Shown here one piece after another: positions 60,356-64,000 of a stretch of DNA of 64,000 nucleotides. Each line of letters starts with the position of its first letter. The stretch's first letter is position 1. Source of the DNA: Trichopus zeylanicus subsp. travancoricus. Taxonomy: Eukaryota > Streptophyta > Magnoliopsida > Dioscoreales > Dioscoreaceae. The DNA lies in contig RXID01014364.1 in the NCBI GenBank assembly GCA_005019695.1, positions 1 to 64,000 of the forward strand, given 5' to 3'. Both the position numbers and the translations under genes were made by a program. Under the pieces are notes generated by a model. That model saw only the letters and a program-made list of their open reading frames with translations. It was not told where the DNA came from and searched no databases.

Positions 60356-62145
60356 GGAAGCTTTCACAGTTACTCATATATCTTCTGGTTTATTGCATTA
60401 ACTAGAGAAGTCATTCTATTAGTGCTCTCAAAATATTGTAGTTTGGGCTACTGTATGAGATTGATGTGATATTGTATAATGTGGGCTCTAAGCATGATAA
60501 CAACTTCCTGCAGGATCTTCTGCTCTACCTTCCCCTATGTGACAAGTGAAAAACAATGTAAAAGTATGGAGAGCCAAATGAATTTTCAAGGTAGCCCTTG
60601 AATTAACTCATCGAAAAATTTGAATTAGGTTAGTCTAACCTAAGCCTCAAGTCCCACACTCCCTTTATAGATAAATAGGGTTTAAAAGCATAGGGACTCT
60701 CTCTCCACAATCTCCATCCAGCAAATAATAATATTTTCATTTTCCTCTTCTTCCTCTCACTTTATCCTCCTACTTCTTTCACAATCCAACAATATTTAAC
60801 TTGAGCATTTGAGTTCTTTCCGCTAGATCTCTTTGAGCAAACTATTCAAGATGCTAGTGCTATAGGTTGCAATTCTACTAGAGAGGAGAACAAAACTTGT
60901 GAATATTAAAATAAAAGAAAAATAATTATTAAAAAATATAATAACCCTTGTAATATTAAACCATTATTGGCATAGTGTAGTAAATACTACTCTCAAAATA
61001 ATAATAACAATAATAATCAAAATTCTTCGCTGATAGAATAAAAATACATTTTTAATCAGTCTATAAAAAGTCCTACATCAAGTAAAAACAAGAAAGAACA
61101 ATAATATATAGAAATCTTGGCTTGTTGAATTTAAGGGTTAATTTTATCCACAGACTTGTACAAAAAGCTTATTTAATTTAGCATGATTGATGGCTTATCT
61201 TAGGTGTACTTACAAATCGATTATCTCTTTACCCCAAATAATAACCTTTATCACTCATAAAATTGTTATTAGCACAATAAAAAAGATTTATAATGTTTGA
61301 ATTTAGCTAATAAAATAGAAAATATATATTTCTTATTAATTCATAGAAAAAACCATATGGATATTGAAGTTCTGTAAGTTGTGCTTCCTGATATTGTATT
61401 TGAAGTAATTGTTTGAATGCTTGATGCATGGTAGTAATGGGTAATCGAGTGTATTTCTCCTTTTGATTTAGAATAAATAATTTTTCGAATCTTCTCTTTA
61501 AAATAAAAAGTGGATGCCTTGATGCAAATCTTGAAAATTTGATTTCAAATATCGATCATTTTGAACAGTAATAAATATAACGGCCCTATTATTTTAATAG
61601 AGAGAAGAACTTATAATTAGTTTTTAAAAAAAATTCCAAACGAATAATTTCAACAAATTTTTTAAATTTTTTAATTTTATTATGTTTAATTTTATGTATT
61701 TTTCTATCCTTGATCTGGTGAAAAAAAACAGTCAATACATACGAACATAAACATGGCGGACGTAGAATTTAAATGATGGCTACGGACAGTAATAAAAAAT
61801 AAATTATTACTACAATTGCCATTTCATCCGCTTCCAGGGTTCTTAAAGCCAATCATTTTTCTTTTTAAAGAAGCATAAACCACATCAATCAGCAGACGAG
61901 CACGTTTTGTTCTAGCAATTAATTAAATTTTTTTCTCCAATTTTAGCGTAATATGTGAGGACCTTGACCACCAAGCCCATATTGTTTTGGATATTTTTGT
62001 ATATTTGTCCTCGTCATAGCTCCTCATTTGTTCTTCTTTCCAGTTCCGCCTTTAAATCTCCGTTTTCACCCGGCGGCCTCACTCTCCTGCCTACAACACA
62101 AAGCCTCACTTGCTCATCTCTACTCCAACTCACCCATTTTCGCCG
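60356..62145 (+). promoter_or_regulatory. Upstream region of bHLH copy 2
   Basis: AT-rich DNA. CACGTT (reverse AACGTG, a T/G-box that MYC2-type proteins bind) is at 61901-61906, and a possible TATA variant TTTAAAT at 62051-62057 is shared with copy 1. Only about 100 bases before the ATG align with copy 1's leader, with many differences. No other gene or TE recognised in 60356-61900. Confidence 0.4.
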
Positions 62146-63585
62146 ATGCCGCCGGAGTCTGATCACATCCCCTTCGGCGCCTCCCTTCTCTGGAACGACG
62201 ACTTGCTCGCCTCCTTCCAATCCCCTCTTCCTTCTCCTCCATCATTGCGGCAAACAACATCAGAGGGCCTACAATGGAAGCTTCAATCGCTTATCAACGG
62301 CGCCAGTGAGCCGTGGACCTACGCCATTTTCTGGCGATCTGACGGCTCCCGGGCCAGGTCCCTCGCATGGGGCGACGGCTACTACAAGGGCTCCGCTGAG
62401 CAGAACAGCACCTGTGCCTCCGCCACCGAGCAGCTGCATCGGAAACGAGTTCTTCGCGAGCTCAACTCGCTCACGTCGGCCGCTGGATTCGAGGATCCCG
62501 CCGAAGAGGAGATCTCCGACAGCGAGTGGTTCTATCTTGTCTCCATGACCCATACATTCGCCGCAGGCTCCGGACTCGCCGACCATGCCTTCTACTCCGG
62601 CTTGCCGATTTGGGTCGCAGGCAGAGACGGTATTGCATCGGCGTCCTGCGAGCGAGCTCGGATGGCGACGTCGTTTGGCATCCAGACCATCGCCTGCGTC
62701 CCGGTCGGCGACGCCGTCGTCGAACTCGGATCTACCGCTGTCATCTTCAAGAGTTGCGAAGTCGTATCGAAAATCGAAATATTCTTCTCCTCCTCCTCTT
62801 CCAAGATTCAGATCGATCCGTCGGCGGCGATGAGCTGGATCTCGGATTCAATGAATACTCCAGTAGAAAATTCTAGCTCGAGCTCCCTCGTCGAGAAGCC
62901 CAGCTCAGCAGCTCACTCGTTCACGTTGTGGCCGGCGGAGTCCGGACAGATCCTCGACTTCACCGGCAAGCAGAGCAGGAAGAGGTCACTGTCGGATTCG
63001 GAAGAAGTGTCGGTGGGTCGAAAGCCGAGGAGAAGGCCTAGGAGGTCGCCGCCGGCGACCGCCTCTGGAGAGGAGGCGCTGAGCCACGTGGAGGCTGAGC
63101 GGCAGCGGCGAGAGCGCCTGAACCAGCGGTTCTACGCGCTCCGGTCCGTGGTCCCCACCGTGTCCAAAATGGACAAAGCCTCGCTCCTCTCCGACGCCGT
63201 CGATTACATCACCAAACTGCGCGACAAGATTTGTTCTCTGGAATCTCAGAACGAGTCCTTGCTTTCACAGGTGACCGCGCTCGAGAAATGTGCGGGCAAA
63301 TCAGGAGCGCCCCATATGGTTCGGGCATGGGAGTGCGAGAATCTGGAGGTGGAGGTTCAGATGATCGGGTCGCAGGCCGTGATCCGGGTGCAGACGGGCA
63401 GGAGCGGTCACCCGTCGGCCAGGGTGATGGCGGCACTGATGGAGATGGAACTGGAAGTGGAGTACGCGAGCGTGTCAGTCGTCGGAGATTTGATGGTCCA
63501 GCAGGTGACAGTCCTGCTGATGGACGGTTGGATTCAATTCACCCAGGATCAGCTTCAGGCCGCCCTTTTCGCTAGACTTAGTTAG
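62146..63585 (+). CDS. bHLH transcription factor, MYC2/bHLH14-like, copy 2
   Basis: A 479-residue intronless ORF, collinear with copy 1 without any indel. Same architecture: MYC_N domain with WGDGYYKG (about 41-213), acidic EEEISDSEWF, basic RKPRRRPRR, bHLH with H314, E318 and R322 (about 311-362), leucine-rich coiled extension, C-terminal ACT-like domain. Against copy 1 it differs at residues 4 (V to E), 11 (D to G), 12 (V to A), 44 (S to W), 69 (Q to R), 228 (E to A) and 238 (I to T), plus three silent changes. The ATG at 62146 is preferred because the in-frame extension to 62110 begins with TTG and the leader there diverges from copy 1. Probable nuclear G-box binding regulator of jasmonate-type responses (family inference). 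Fully open and probably functional. Confidence 0.93.
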   Translation: MPPESDHIPFGASLLWNDDLLASFQSPLPSPPSLRQTTSEGLQWKLQSLINGASEPWTYAIFWRSDGSRARSLAWGDGYYKGSAEQNSTCASATEQLHRKRVLRELNSLTSAAGFEDPAEEEISDSEWFYLVSMTHTFAAGSGLADHAFYSGLPIWVAGRDGIASASCERARMATSFGIQTIACVPVGDAVVELGSTAVIFKSCEVVSKIEIFFSSSSSKIQIDPSAAMSWISDSMNTPVENSSSSSLVEKPSSAAHSFTLWPAESGQILDFTGKQSRKRSLSDSEEVSVGRKPRRRPRRSPPATASGEEALSHVEAERQRRERLNQRFYALRSVVPTVSKMDKASLLSDAVDYITKLRDKICSLESQNESLLSQVTALEKCAGKSGAPHMVRAWECENLEVEVQMIGSQAVIRVQTGRSGHPSARVMAALMEMELEVEYASVSVVGDLMVQQVTVLLMDGWIQFTQDQLQAALFARLS

Positions 63586-63875
63586 CTAGCAATAACACGT
63601 TGATCGCCTGCTTTTTTCGTCATGGAATCATATGATTGATAGACTGTAATTCATTGTTGTTGCTTGGATAAAGAGTAACGGTTGGGATCAAGGACTAGGT
63701 TGACAGACAAAATGGCCGAGTTATGCTTGTGCCAGCCCAACAGCATGGATGGGGCTGGTGTACTTCGGCTCTGCCTAGGTTTTTGTCACTCTTCCGAGTG
63801 TTTCATATGACAAAAAAATTGTACTTTTCTTATTTTCTCTGAAGGTTTTGTATCTTTATAAACAAAAAATTAAAT
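63586..63875 (+). other. 3' UTR and proximal 3' flank of bHLH copy 2
   Basis: Identical to copy 1's 3' flank up to 63810 (catatga), then aligning only with gaps and changes to about 63875. This marks the edge of the near-identical tract. Confidence 0.6.
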
Positions 63876-64000
63876 TAGATGACTTTAAAGTTTAAAAAAA
63901 AATTTAATAAAAAATACACATTTTATTTGCTAAGTTTGGATGATCAATTTGTCTTGTTCAGTCATCCGAATATAATGTTCTCAACTTTATGCTTTGGATC
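63876..64000. other. Unannotated AT-rich window end
   Basis: No feature recognised. Confidence 0.5.

Noticed and set aside
62110..62145. N-terminal extension of bHLH copy 2 by 12 residues
   Set aside because: It begins with TTG, not ATG, and the leader is not conserved with copy 1; the ATG at 62146 aligns exactly with 16577.
15138..63585. The two bHLH genes as an assembly artefact (same gene assembled twice)
   Set aside because: They are in opposite orientation, have different distal flanks and diverged but related promoters, and carry ten fixed differences. An artefact remains possible only for a haplotype mix, which read depth would reveal.

Overview
The window looks like plant nuclear DNA, probably from a monocot. 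Two intact single-exon, GC-rich bHLH transcription factor genes sit in a very AT-rich background made almost entirely of decayed, nested transposable elements. Nothing bacterial, organellar or viral is evident. The species cannot be named; 'monocot' rests only on the GC-rich intronless coding style and is an inference.

Layout. (1) 1-9.7 kb: an inverted partial copy of a Tat/Ogre-like Ty3/gypsy element (gag remnant, then an LTR of about 3.9 kb full of minisatellites), abutting head-to-head a partial LTR of the same family on the + strand. (2) 9.7-14.85 kb: AT-rich intergenic DNA with a MITE-like unit near 13.7-14.1 kb. (3) 15,138-16,577 (-): bHLH/MYC2-like gene copy 1. (4) 16.6-20.9 kb: decayed intergenic DNA, a transposon-ORF fragment, and a chimeric copia-type LTR joined to a TRIM body. 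(5) 20,966-48,635: one PIF/Harbinger DNA transposon with a TTA target duplication. Its degenerate transposase and SANT genes lie in the left arm, and it has been split open by about 23 kb of gypsy sequence: three giant LTRs, two internal regions with gag and protease remnants, and a 909-bp TIR element nested inside the middle LTR. (6) 48.6-56.4 kb: intergenic DNA with a TRIM tandem array, a TIR element carrying a broken fragment of a leucine-rich-repeat extensin (LRX) gene, and a LINE RT scrap. (7) 56,451-59,887: a copia element with both LTRs, its reverse transcriptase deleted, fused directly to a TRIM (59,891-60,355). (8) 62,146-63,585 (+): bHLH copy 2.

The two bHLH genes form an inverted paralogous pair 45.6 kb apart. 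Reading both base by base gives 10 differences in 1,440 coding bases, none in the last 474 coding bases and none in about 225 bases of 3' flank. The promoters and the distal 3' flank are clearly diverged, though still alignable close to the genes. That step from near-identity to divergence suggests gene conversion between inverted copies. Apart from these two genes, I see no coding sequence in the window likely to make a working protein.
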